Made by a program: the position numbers and the translations under genes. Below, in pieces: positions 7,871 to 15,018 of a stretch of 18,173 nt of DNA (position 1 is the first letter of the stretch; the number at the start of each line of letters is the position of its first letter). The stretch covers positions 1 to 18,173 of the forward strand of contig CAKPFO010000033.1 of NCBI GenBank assembly GCA_934153805.1, given 5' to 3'. Source of the DNA: an uncultured Clostridia bacterium (lineage in GTDB: Bacteria; Bacillota; Clostridia; TANB77; CAG-508). The notes beneath the pieces are model-generated. The model searched no databases, was not told the DNA's origin, and saw only the letters and a list, made by a program, of their open reading frames with translations.

Positions 7871-9646
7871 ATGAGCAAAACACAGGAGAACAAGGCTATA
7901 ACATTAATCGCGTTGGTAATTACAATAATAGTGTTAATAATACTAGCCGGAGTAGCAATAAACTTAAGTTTTGGACAAAATGGATTATTTACAAGAGCAA
8001 AGGCAGCAAGACAAGAATATAACACAGCAGAGGCAAAAGAAAGACTAGAGCAAGAAATATTAAACATACAAATACAAGCAGTAAAAGAAGGAAAAGAGTT
8101 TAATTTAAAATACTTAAACGAAAAGCTAGATAAAACAAAATATGAAATAACATTAGATGATGAAGAAAATCCAACAACAGCAGTAATAAAAGAAATAGCT
8201 TCAAACTTTTACTTAACAGTAGATAATAAATTAAAAGTAACAAAAGTAGAAGAAAAAGCACCAAGGCCACAATACGTAAAATTTAGTGAGCTAACATGGA
8301 CAAGTGGAAAAGCAAGTGTAGAGCTAACAACAAAAGAAGCAGGAACAATAGAATATAAAGTAGGAAAAGACGGAACGTATCAAGCAGGAACAACAATAAG
8401 CAATTTAAGTAATGGAGATATAGTATATGTACGTATAAATAATAGTGGAACATATACAGAAGAAGAAACAAAAGAAATAAAAGATACAATAGAGCCAGAA
8501 GAATTTACAATAACAACATCAGATATAACATATGAAGGAGTAAAACTAACAGGAAGCACGCAAGACTATCAAACAGGAATAAAAGACTACATATATGTAG
8601 TAGCAACAGGAGATATAATAGTAAAAGAAATAAAAAATCAAACAGCAACAAGCTATGAGATAACAGGATTAAACGAAGAAACCGAATATGTAGTATATAT
8701 GCTAGCATATGATAATGCAGGAAATGTAAGAAAGAGTAATGAAGAAACAATAAAAACAAGCAAAATGCCAGTAGCAAATAAATTTGGAGAATATATAGAT
8801 TATCCAATAGACCTAAACGGAGATGGAGATACAACAAATGACTGGATGATATTTTATATAGCAGACGGAAATGCAGAAGGAGAAGAAGCTGGAGGAGCTT
8901 ATGCAGATAATGTAGGAGATACATATATAATAGCAGCAGATTACTTAAAAAATACAGATAGTAGATTAAAATTAAGTCAAATGGGAACAGTAAGCAAAAA
9001 CGGAGCATATAGTATATATTGGGCAGATACAAGTGCATTACCATCAACAGTACAAAAAACAGGAACAGAAAGCTTAACAGTGGCAGGAAGAACTAATACA
9101 AGAACAACAATAAATAAATTATTTATGCAAAATAAATTTGGAGCACTAAATAGTAATTACAATTCAAGAGCAGTATCAACATTAATAAATACAGCAAACT
9201 GGGATGGATATGTAAATACAAGCTATGCCGATTATGCAATAGGAGCTCCAACACTAGAAATGTGGGTAGCAAGCTGGAATGGAGTATATGGCGATAAATT
9301 AAAATTGTACACAAATAAAAGTGCAGACGGATATTATGTAGGAACAGGTTCAAACAGTACAACAAGTAATAGTCAAGATTTAGGAAAAGTAACAGGCTGG
9401 CAAAATAATACGCTATATTTTCCACATGGAAATACTAATTATGAAAATTGCGATGGAACGTGGTTGGCCTCTCCATCTAATGCTGGCAATAGATATTATT
9501 TGATGTATGTATATTATGATGGAAGGATTATTAACAATTTTTATGGTATGGGGGGGTTGTCTACCCGTCCTATAGTCCATCTAAAATCTGGGACAAAGTT
9601 AAAAAAGATTGATGAAGTATGGAAAATTCAAACAGAGCAACAATAA
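7871..9646 (+). CDS. Prepilin-like secreted protein with FN3 domain and C-type-lectin-like C-terminal tail
   Basis: The N-terminus is a class III (prepilin-type) signal: a short polar stretch ending ENKA, then ITLIALVITIIVLIILAGVAI (residues 10-30). The Glu normally at position 5 of mature pilins is Ala, so classical methylation/assembly is doubtful. An amphipathic helix follows (about 36-72). An Ig-like segment (about 132-205) and a fibronectin type III domain (about 209-297, with TSYEITGLNEETEYVVYMLAYD) come next. A DLNGDGDTTND segment (314-324) resembles a calcium loop. The C-terminal region (about 300-576) ends in CDGTWLASPS...STRPIVHLKSG, like C-type-lectin-fold tails in Clostridia. It is likely a surface-exposed, membrane- or pseudopilus-anchored binding protein. 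It has its own promoter and terminator. Codon use changes abruptly at about 9429. Exact function unknown. Confidence 0.8.
   Translation: MSKTQENKAITLIALVITIIVLIILAGVAINLSFGQNGLFTRAKAARQEYNTAEAKERLEQEILNIQIQAVKEGKEFNLKYLNEKLDKTKYEITLDDEENPTTAVIKEIASNFYLTVDNKLKVTKVEEKAPRPQYVKFSELTWTSGKASVELTTKEAGTIEYKVGKDGTYQAGTTISNLSNGDIVYVRINNSGTYTEEETKEIKDTIEPEEFTITTSDITYEGVKLTGSTQDYQTGIKDYIYVVATGDIIVKEIKNQTATSYEITGLNEETEYVVYMLAYDNAGNVRKSNEETIKTSKMPVANKFGEYIDYPIDLNGDGDTTNDWMIFYIADGNAEGEEAGGAYADNVGDTYIIAADYLKNTDSRLKLSQMGTVSKNGAYSIYWADTSALPSTVQKTGTESLTVAGRTNTRTTINKLFMQNKFGALNSNYNSRAVSTLINTANWDGYVNTSYADYAIGAPTLEMWVASWNGVYGDKLKLYTNKSADGYYVGTGSNSTTSNSQDLGKVTGWQNNTLYFPHGNTNYENCDGTWLASPSNAGNRYYLMYVYYDGRIINNFYGMGGLSTRPIVHLKSGTKLKKIDEVWKIQTEQQ
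9429..9604 (+). other. Compositionally distinct 3' cassette of the prepilin-like gene (candidate variable region)
   Basis: Before this point the gene uses mostly ACA for Thr, GCA for Ala and ATA for Ile. Here the same residues are ACT, ACG, ACC; GCC, GCT; and ATT, and CGT, CCT, TCT and GTC appear. The segment encodes CDGTWLASPSNAGN, a Tyr/Asp/Asn-rich stretch (RYYLMYVYYDG, then NNFYG), and TRPIVHLKSG. This resembles the C-type-lectin tails diversified by diversity-generating retroelements, where template AAT/AAC codons become Tyr, Asp, Phe, Ser or Gly codons. No reverse transcriptase or template repeat is in the window, so the mechanism is inference. Confidence 0.45.
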
Positions 9647-9659
9647 AATTTAAAATATT

Positions 9660-9694
9660 AAAAGAAGCAGTAACTAATTGTACTGCTTCTTTTT
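9660..9694 (+). terminator. Bidirectional Rho-independent terminator between convergent genes
   Basis: AAAGAAGCAGTA (9661-9672) pairs with TACTGCTTCTTT (9681-9692) across an 8-nt loop. T-runs occur on the + side, and TTTTAATATTTT follows the stem on the - strand. It can therefore serve both the prepilin-like gene and the opposing rluA-family gene. Confidence 0.88.
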
Positions 9695-9767
9695 AAAACC
9701 AGAATTTTCTATTCAATTCTTTGTAATTTTCTGTACAAGGGAACGCTGTTTAAGTCCATAAGGTCCA

Positions 9768-10622
9768 TCAGTGTTTTCGACTAATTATCTTTCCACCTAA
9801 ATATTCTAAAATACCACTTGGTGAAGAAAAATTGAATTTTAAACTGTAGCTTTCAAGCATTTGTGTTTTTTGTTTGAATTTTTTGTTTATTTCGTTAACA
9901 CCGTATTTTCCATCTCCTATAATAGGGTAGCCTATATGAGCTAAGTGTGCACGGATTTGATGAGTGCGACCAGTGTGTAAATTTACATCTAATATAGATG
10001 TGTTTTCTTTTGAGTTTTGACTAATTACTGTATATGATGTTATTATTTTTTGATATCCTTTTTTAGGAACATCAGAGATATATACTAAAGATTTTTTATT
10101 GTCTTTAAAAAGATATGCTGTAAGTGTTTTAGACTTGTCTTTTGGAATACCATATACTGTTGCTAAATAGTGTTTTTCGATTTCGTGATTTTTGAATTTA
10201 TCAAGTAAGATATTTAAAGCTTCTTCACTTTTTGCAAATAAAACAAGTCCTGTAGTGTTCCTATCTAATCTATGACAAGGCTTAACAAAATCATTTACAT
10301 ATTTTTGACATTCAGTAGTTAAAGAATTTTCACCAGTAACCTCAATTCCACAAGGTTTATTAACGACTAAGATATTAGCATCTTCAAATACAATGTCTAA
10401 ATTGATATTAGAGCCACATAATAATTCATCAGAAATAAATACTTTTATTTCGTCATTAGTGTGTATTTCAATATTATCTGAAATTCGTACATTATTTATT
10501 CTAATATCCTTTTTTCTAAGTGCTTTATATAAGGTTCCTTGCTTTAAATTAGGAAATTCATTTAATAAATATGGGCATATTTTTTTATTATTATCTTTTT
10601 CATGAACTTTTAAAATTCTCAT
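9768..10622 (-). CDS. RluA-family 23S rRNA pseudouridine synthase
   Basis: This enzyme converts specific uridines in RNA, usually 23S rRNA, to pseudouridine. The N-terminal ~65 residues form an S4-like RNA-binding domain (LYKALRKKDIRINNVR). The catalytic domain has the RluA signature HRLDRNTTGLVLFAKS, with nucleophile Asp120. Further conserved motifs are VNKPCG (87-92), LHTGRTHQIRAHL (215-227) and GYPIIGDGKYG (231-241). The 284 aa length is slightly short for RluD/RluC types but complete. The start ATG at 10622 is preceded by AGGAGA. The exact uridine target cannot be told, so no symbol is given. It is convergent with the prepilin-like gene. A long palindromic element lies just upstream, and no clear promoter is visible outside it. 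A short coding-like frame follows its stop codon. Confidence 0.93.
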   Translation of the reverse strand: MRILKVHEKDNNKKICPYLLNEFPNLKQGTLYKALRKKDIRINNVRISDNIEIHTNDEIKVFISDELLCGSNINLDIVFEDANILVVNKPCGIEVTGENSLTTECQKYVNDFVKPCHRLDRNTTGLVLFAKSEEALNILLDKFKNHEIEKHYLATVYGIPKDKSKTLTAYLFKDNKKSLVYISDVPKKGYQKIITSYTVISQNSKENTSILDVNLHTGRTHQIRAHLAHIGYPIIGDGKYGVNEINKKFKQKTQMLESYSLKFNFSSPSGILEYLGGKIISRKH

Positions 10623-10655
10623 AAATTTTCTCCTGTAAATCTATATTAATTATAT

Positions 10656-10861
10656 AATTTGCAAATACATTTTTATAATATATTTTGCAGTCGACGTATT
10701 GAGAGGAAATTATTGTAGCAATTCTTATATAAATTTTACGGGGAAAGTTCATTTTTTGCAAAAAAATGAAAGGGTCCCGTCAAATTTATATTAGAATTTC
10801 TAGATAATTTAGCTCGAACGAGGAGACGAAAAAATATATTATAAAAATGTATTTGCAAAAT
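10656..10861. repeat. ~200-bp near-palindromic element (MITE-like) between rluA-family gene and secG
   Basis: The outer arms 10658-10686 and 10831-10859 are perfect 29-bp inverted repeats beginning TTTGCAAATACAT. Inside them, AATTCTTATATAAATTTTACGGG (about 10720-10742) matches the complement of about 10776-10798 with two differences. At the centre, TTCATTTTTT faces AAAAAATGAA. The whole 206 bp can fold into one long, slightly bulged hairpin. There is no ORF. The size, terminal inverted repeats and lack of coding capacity fit a miniature inverted-repeat element; a structured transcript is the alternative. No clear target-site duplication is visible. Confidence 0.7.
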
Positions 10862-10906
10862 TTAAATATTTATTTAAAGTATATAATAAAAAAAATCAAA
10901 AATCAA

Positions 10907-10935
10907 TTGCAATTTAAAAATATATATGGTAGAAT
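10907..10935 (+). promoter_or_regulatory. Sigma-A promoter for secG-rnr
   Basis: TTGCAA (10907-10912), a 17-bp spacer and TAGAAT (10930-10935) with an extended TGG just before it. The expected start is about 10942, some 37 bases before the secG ATG. It lies outside the palindromic element. Confidence 0.8.
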
Positions 10936-10978
10936 ATGTCTTGTTAAGAAAAAATGAACTAAGGAGAGGGTATAAGAA

Positions 10979-11227
10979 ATGGAAATTTTGAGAAACATAG
11001 TATTAGTAATATATTTAATAGTTTGTGTGGCATTAATAATAGTTGCTACAATGCAAACTAAGGATAGTCAAGGTGCATCAGGTACAATTACAGGTTCTAC
11101 AACAAATAACTTTTTTGAAAAGAATAAAGGAAGAACAAAAGAAGGTAGATTAAAAAGAATAACTATAATATTAGGAATAGTATTTGTAGTATTAGCAGTT
11201 GTATTAGGAATTTTATATGTAATTTAG
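10979..11227 (+). CDS. secG: Preprotein translocase subunit SecG
   Basis: This small membrane subunit of the SecYEG channel assists SecA-driven protein export. The 82 aa length is typical. Two helices (about 6-25 and 61-81) flank a polar loop with the family pattern QTKDSQGASGTITG and NNFFEKNKGRTKEGRLKR. AAGGAG (10961-10966) is the ribosome site; its 12-base spacing is a little long, although GAGGG lies nearer. It is the first gene after the promoter at 10907-10935 and is followed by rnr in the same direction, the secG-rnr order common in Firmicutes. Confidence 0.93.
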   Translation: MEILRNIVLVIYLIVCVALIIVATMQTKDSQGASGTITGSTTNNFFEKNKGRTKEGRLKRITIILGIVFVVLAVVLGILYVI

Positions 11228-11238
11228 AATTTTAGATG

Positions 11239-11270
11239 GATGTAGTTTTACTGATACTACATCTATTTTT
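11239..11270 (+). terminator. Terminator-like hairpin between secG and rnr
   Basis: GATGTAGT (11239-11246) pairs with ACTACATC (11256-11263) and is followed by TATTTTT. The stem is only 8 bp, so it may be a partial terminator that lowers rnr relative to secG rather than a full stop. I see no clear separate promoter before rnr. Confidence 0.6.
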
Positions 11271-11326
11271 GTATATATAAGATTTTAGTTAATCAATTAA
11301 TAACTAGAGAGGAAAGTGATTTTAGT

Positions 11327-13534
11327 ATGGAAGACAAAGAAAAGCTTATTTTAGATTTTATGGCAGATGAACAATATGTTCCAATGAAGGCAAAAGAAAT
11401 TGCAGATATTTTATGTGTTCCAAAAACAGAATATAAAAATTTTATGCAAGTAATGCAAAAATTAGAAGAAGAATATAAAGTACAAAAAAATAGAAAATCT
11501 AAATATAGATTAGTAGATAGCAATAAATACCTTTCAGGAGTGTTTAGAGCAAATGAGAAAGGATTTGGATTTGTAAAAGTAGACGGAATTGAAAAAGAAA
11601 TATATATTGCTAAAAAGTATACAAAGACTGCTTTAAATGGAGATAAAGTACTAATAGAAATATTTGACGAATCAGAAGGAGTAAATAAAGAAGGAAGAAT
11701 AATAAAAATTTTAACTCGTGATGTAGACACAGTTGTAGGAGTGTTTGTAAATAATAGAAACTACGGATTTGTAGTTCCAGATGATAGAAAATTAGGAACA
11801 GACATATTTATTTCTAAGAAAAATTTTGGTAAAGCTCGTAACAATAGCAAAGTACTTGTAAAAATTACCAAGTATCCAGAAAACGGTAAAAATGCAGAAG
11901 GAGAAATAATAGAGGTTTTAGGTGGAATAAATGAAGCTGGAGTAGATATGCTGTCTTTAATTAAAGAATATAAACTTCCTTATGAATTTCCAGAAAAAGT
12001 GGTAGAAGAAGCTAAAAAAATGGATGAAAATAGTATACAACAAGAAATTGCAGGGAGATTAGACTTAAGAAATGAAGAAATATTTACAATAGATGGAGAG
12101 GATGCAAAAGACTTAGATGATGCTGTTAATGTAAAAAAACTAGAAAATGGGAATTATGAATTAGGAGTTCACATTGCAGATGTAAGTAACTATGTAAAAG
12201 AAGGTTCAAACCTAGATAAAGAAGCAATTACAAGAGGAACAAGTATATATATGTTAGATAGAGTAATACCAATGCTTCCACGAGAACTTTCTAATGGAAT
12301 TTGCAGTTTGAATGCTAAAAAAGACAGGCTAACTATTTCTGTTATAATGGAAATTAACAAAGAAGGACAAGTAGTATCATCACAAATTAAGAAAAGTGTT
12401 GTAAATGTTACTAGAAGAATGAGTTACAATGAGATATCTACAATATTAAAATATTTATATGGAGAAAATGAAGAAACAGAGGAAGAAAACGTAGAGGATG
12501 CAAAACAAAAAATAAATACATTAAAAAAGGATTTGAATCTATTAAATGAATGTAAGATCTATTTTAAGCACTTTGAAGAGATGGAAAAATTAGCTAAAAT
12601 ATTAAAGAAAAGAAGAGAAAAACAAGGCAGTTTAAACTTAGATATACCAGAAACTAAGATAATATTAGATGAAGATGGATTTGCAATAGATGTAAAAAAA
12701 TATGAGCTAACTTTTGCCAATGAGATAATAGAGCAATTTATGCTTACTGCAAATGAAACTGTAGCAGAGACATTCTATTGGTTGCAAGCACCGTTTATTT
12801 ATAGAGTACATGAAGAACCAGATGAAGACAAAGTACTTGAATTAAACAAATTTTTATATAATTTTGGTTATAAAATAAAGACAAGTAAAGGTAACATTCA
12901 TCCAAAAGCCTTTGCAGAGGTATTAGAGGATATAAAAGGAAAAGAGGAAGAAAGGGTAATATCGACATTAATATTAAGAACTTTAAAAGTAGCAAGATAT
13001 GAAAGTGAAAATAAAGGACATTTTGGAATAGCAAGTAAATATTATTGCCATTTTACATCACCAATTAGAAGATACCCAGACTTATTTATACACAGAGTAA
13101 TTTCTAAATATCTAGAGAAGAACTATAATGTAGATGATCAAACATTAGAAAAATTTAGTAGTCAAGCAGCAATGTATGCAGACTCATCATCAGAAAGAGA
13201 AAAGGTTGCTCAAAAGGTAGAAAGAGATAGCATCGAAATTAAAAAAGCTGAATATATGCAAGATAAAATAGGAGAAGAATACGAGGCAATAGTATCTAGT
13301 GTAACATCATTTGGAATGTTTGTAGAACTAGAAAATACAGTAGAAGGATTAATTAGATTTGAAAATTTAGGTGATGAATATTTTATTTATGACGAAAATA
13401 GAAAGACTTTAACCGGAGAGCAAACAAAGAAGACTTACAAAATAGGTGACAAAGTCAAAATAAAAGTAATCAATGCAAATAAAATAACAAGACAAATAGA
13501 CTTTGAAATTGTGACAGCTAATGATTGCAAATAG
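11327..13534 (+). CDS. rnr: Ribonuclease R (3'-5' exoribonuclease)
   Basis: This processive hydrolytic 3'-5' exoribonuclease degrades structured RNA and helps in rRNA and trans-translation quality control. The 735 aa show the full domain order: N-terminal helix-turn-helix (about 5-62), two cold-shock/OB domains (about 68-130 and 135-198), RNB catalytic domain (about 249-585) and S1 domain (about 648-728). The RNB active site is TIDGEDAKDLDDAV, with Asp256, Asp262, Asp264 and Asp265 as likely magnesium ligands. The conserved FGIASKYYCHFTSPIRRYPDL lies at 566-586. No better in-frame start exists near 11327; GAGAGG is about 14 bases upstream. In many Firmicutes smpB and the tmRNA gene follow rnr. 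Here neither does; a - strand locus converges instead. The last 17 bases overlap the convergent small gene. Confidence 0.96.
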   Translation: MEDKEKLILDFMADEQYVPMKAKEIADILCVPKTEYKNFMQVMQKLEEEYKVQKNRKSKYRLVDSNKYLSGVFRANEKGFGFVKVDGIEKEIYIAKKYTKTALNGDKVLIEIFDESEGVNKEGRIIKILTRDVDTVVGVFVNNRNYGFVVPDDRKLGTDIFISKKNFGKARNNSKVLVKITKYPENGKNAEGEIIEVLGGINEAGVDMLSLIKEYKLPYEFPEKVVEEAKKMDENSIQQEIAGRLDLRNEEIFTIDGEDAKDLDDAVNVKKLENGNYELGVHIADVSNYVKEGSNLDKEAITRGTSIYMLDRVIPMLPRELSNGICSLNAKKDRLTISVIMEINKEGQVVSSQIKKSVVNVTRRMSYNEISTILKYLYGENEETEEENVEDAKQKINTLKKDLNLLNECKIYFKHFEEMEKLAKILKKRREKQGSLNLDIPETKIILDEDGFAIDVKKYELTFANEIIEQFMLTANETVAETFYWLQAPFIYRVHEEPDEDKVLELNKFLYNFGYKIKTSKGNIHPKAFAEVLEDIKGKEEERVISTLILRTLKVARYESENKGHFGIASKYYCHFTSPIRRYPDLFIHRVISKYLEKNYNVDDQTLEKFSSQAAMYADSSSEREKVAQKVERDSIEIKKAEYMQDKIGEEYEAIVSSVTSFGMFVELENTVEGLIRFENLGDEYFIYDENRKTLTGEQTKKTYKIGDKVKIKVINANKITRQIDFEIVTANDCK

Positions 13535-13706
13535 TAAATATAACAACATTGCTAAATATTATACAGAAAATAGAAAAAACAATTACAAGAACACCACCAT
13601 AGGTGTTCTTTTCTTGTTTTATTTCATATAAACCGTAAGAAACAGTGTTACCAAAAATAAATAAGCTAGAAAGTATAAAAATAATACGAAACATTACATT
13701 TAACAT
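13518..13706 (-). CDS. Small two-helix membrane protein, possible germinant-receptor D subunit
   Basis: A 62-codon frame starts ATG at 13706, with AAAGGAG about nine bases upstream on the - strand. A longer version from TTG at 13724 would run through that ribosome site and is less likely. The protein has two hydrophobic helices (about 4-22 and 39-59) joined by a short charged loop (YEIKQEKNTYGG). It lies 67 bases downstream of gerAC in the same direction and could be co-transcribed. Small two-helix D-subunit proteins are known beside germinant-receptor operons and modulate germination. Assigning this one is inference from size, topology and position. Its 3' end overlaps the end of rnr by 17 bases. 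Confidence 0.6.
   Translation of the reverse strand: MLNVMFRIIFILSSLFIFGNTVSYGLYEIKQEKNTYGGVLVIVFSIFCIIFSNVVIFTICNH
13587..13620 (+). terminator. Candidate terminator for rnr, inside the opposing small gene
   Basis: AAGAACACC (13587-13595) pairs perfectly with GGTGTTCTT (13602-13610) around a 6-nt loop and is followed by TTCTTGTTTT. It lies ~50 bases after the rnr stop, a normal distance for a 3' terminator. It is also coding sequence of the - strand small gene, so coincidence is possible. Confidence 0.5.
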
Positions 13707-13773
13707 ATAAATAGCTCCTTTCAATACGTCGCCTTATTGCAAAGGCAATGAAATATATTTATATAATTAGTTT

Positions 13774-15018
13774 TTAATGAACATCTGAAAGTAAAAATCC
13801 AGAAGACATGTTACTATCTACATTTATGTTGAAAAATGCATTTTTATAATTAGAAAGCCAATCGTAGTTATCAAATTCTGTAGTTGTAGTAAAAGAAGAA
13901 AGAGCGAATTTCCCTAACCCATTTATGTCACTTTCAAATTCTTTAGAGGTTTTATATAAGTAGCTGCTTAGCTGAGTTTTCATATAACTATTTACAGCTT
14001 CAGAAATATTGTTTAAAACATTTGAATCCATATAATTAGAATCTTGTGAAATAGAATATAGTTTACCAGTAAAACAACAATCGATAGTAATATAGGGGGT
14101 GCCATTAATAATATTTACTTTTATTTTAGGTTTATTGTCATTTATCAAATAAACATCTAGGTATTTTTCAGAATTTTCAGGATTTGGTATAGTTATTAAA
14201 AAACCATTAACGGAGTCGCTTAAAATAGAGTAGCATACAGTTTCTATAGCTGTTAATTCACCAATTAATTTATCCTCTTTAAATACTGCAAGACCGATAT
14301 TTTCTGAACCCCTTTTACCAGAAATACTAGTTTCGTTAGACTTTATATTGCCAGAATTTTCAGGAGAAGAAGGTGCATAAATGTCTAAATCATTTTCATT
14401 AGTAGAAATACTACCACCTAAAATAGCACAGGGGTTTGCTGTTTTTGATACAAGCAAATCAAAAAAACTACCAATAGTGATATTACTTAAATAACCAGTG
14501 TATTCACTAGAATTAGGAAAAATTTCGTAGTAAGTAGTAAATAAATTTTCTAGACTGGGTTTAGAATTTTCTAAGTAATATTTAGCATCTGTTTTAGTAA
14601 TTACAATATTAGAAGAAGGTCTTATTTGTATATTATTTACTAAGGTGTATATATCATCTGCAATTCCTCGTACAGCAACTTTTTCAGAAAAGACAATTAA
14701 CTTACAATGAGATAAGTTCAGCTCTTTTCCTAAATAACTGTTCATCAAATTAATTGCAGTAGATATAGAATAAGTTTCTACTGTATTAATAATTGGTATG
14801 TTTTCTGAAGAGGAACTTGCATTAGTTGAAGTAGTAGGTTTAGTAAATTGAAAACTGATTTTATAATTGTTGTTATCAGCTAAATCTATACCAATAGCAT
14901 TAACGAATGCAAGATTGTCTATATTAAAGTATGTGTAAGAATCATGAAAAACCAATATTAACATAAGAATAATGACTAATATAAAAATTTTTTTAATTAT
15001 TTTATAAATTTTAATCAC
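13774..15018 (-). CDS. gerAC: Ger(x)C-family germinant receptor subunit C, lacking the lipobox cysteine
   Basis: Ger(x)C proteins are the C subunits of spore germinant receptors in the spore inner membrane and are normally lipoproteins. This 414 aa protein has an N-terminal hydrophobic helix (about 8-24) followed by FHDSYTYFNIDNLAFVNAIGIDL. That aligns with the family start of type GCWDRREINDLAIVTAIGID. The lipobox Cys is absent: Phe-His stands where Gly-Cys would be, so it is probably held by an uncleaved helix. Other family-like segments are LNLSHCKLIVFSEKVA (100-115) and SSNIVITK (135-142), plus an Ile/Asn-rich C-terminal domain. The GTG start overlaps the end of gerAB by eight bases, implying translational coupling. 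An ATG-initiated shorter form would lose the helix. Confidence 0.85.
   Translation of the reverse strand: MIKIYKIIKKIFILVIILMLILVFHDSYTYFNIDNLAFVNAIGIDLADNNNYKISFQFTKPTTSTNASSSSENIPIINTVETYSISTAINLMNSYLGKELNLSHCKLIVFSEKVAVRGIADDIYTLVNNIQIRPSSNIVITKTDAKYYLENSKPSLENLFTTYYEIFPNSSEYTGYLSNITIGSFFDLLVSKTANPCAILGGSISTNENDLDIYAPSSPENSGNIKSNETSISGKRGSENIGLAVFKEDKLIGELTAIETVCYSILSDSVNGFLITIPNPENSEKYLDVYLINDNKPKIKVNIINGTPYITIDCCFTGKLYSISQDSNYMDSNVLNNISEAVNSYMKTQLSSYLYKTSKEFESDINGLGKFALSSFTTTTEFDNYDWLSNYKNAFFNINVDSNMSSGFLLSDVH

Noticed and set aside
8505..9047. Long - strand open frame opposite the prepilin-like gene (180 codons, Leu/Tyr/His rich)
   Set aside because: It mirrors the A-rich codons of the + strand gene, has no ribosome site, and gives low-complexity Leu-rich protein.
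13707..13724. TTG-initiated longer form of the small two-helix protein
   Set aside because: Its first codons overlap the AAAGGAG ribosome site that serves ATG 13706.
13731..13748. Small GCCTT/AAGGC hairpin between gerAC and the small gene as a terminator
   Set aside because: The stem is five base pairs with no T-tract in the direction of transcription.
13535..13773. tmRNA (ssrA) or smpB after rnr, the common Firmicute order
   Set aside because: The region holds only the small - strand gene and its leader; no tRNA-like ends or SmpB motifs are visible.
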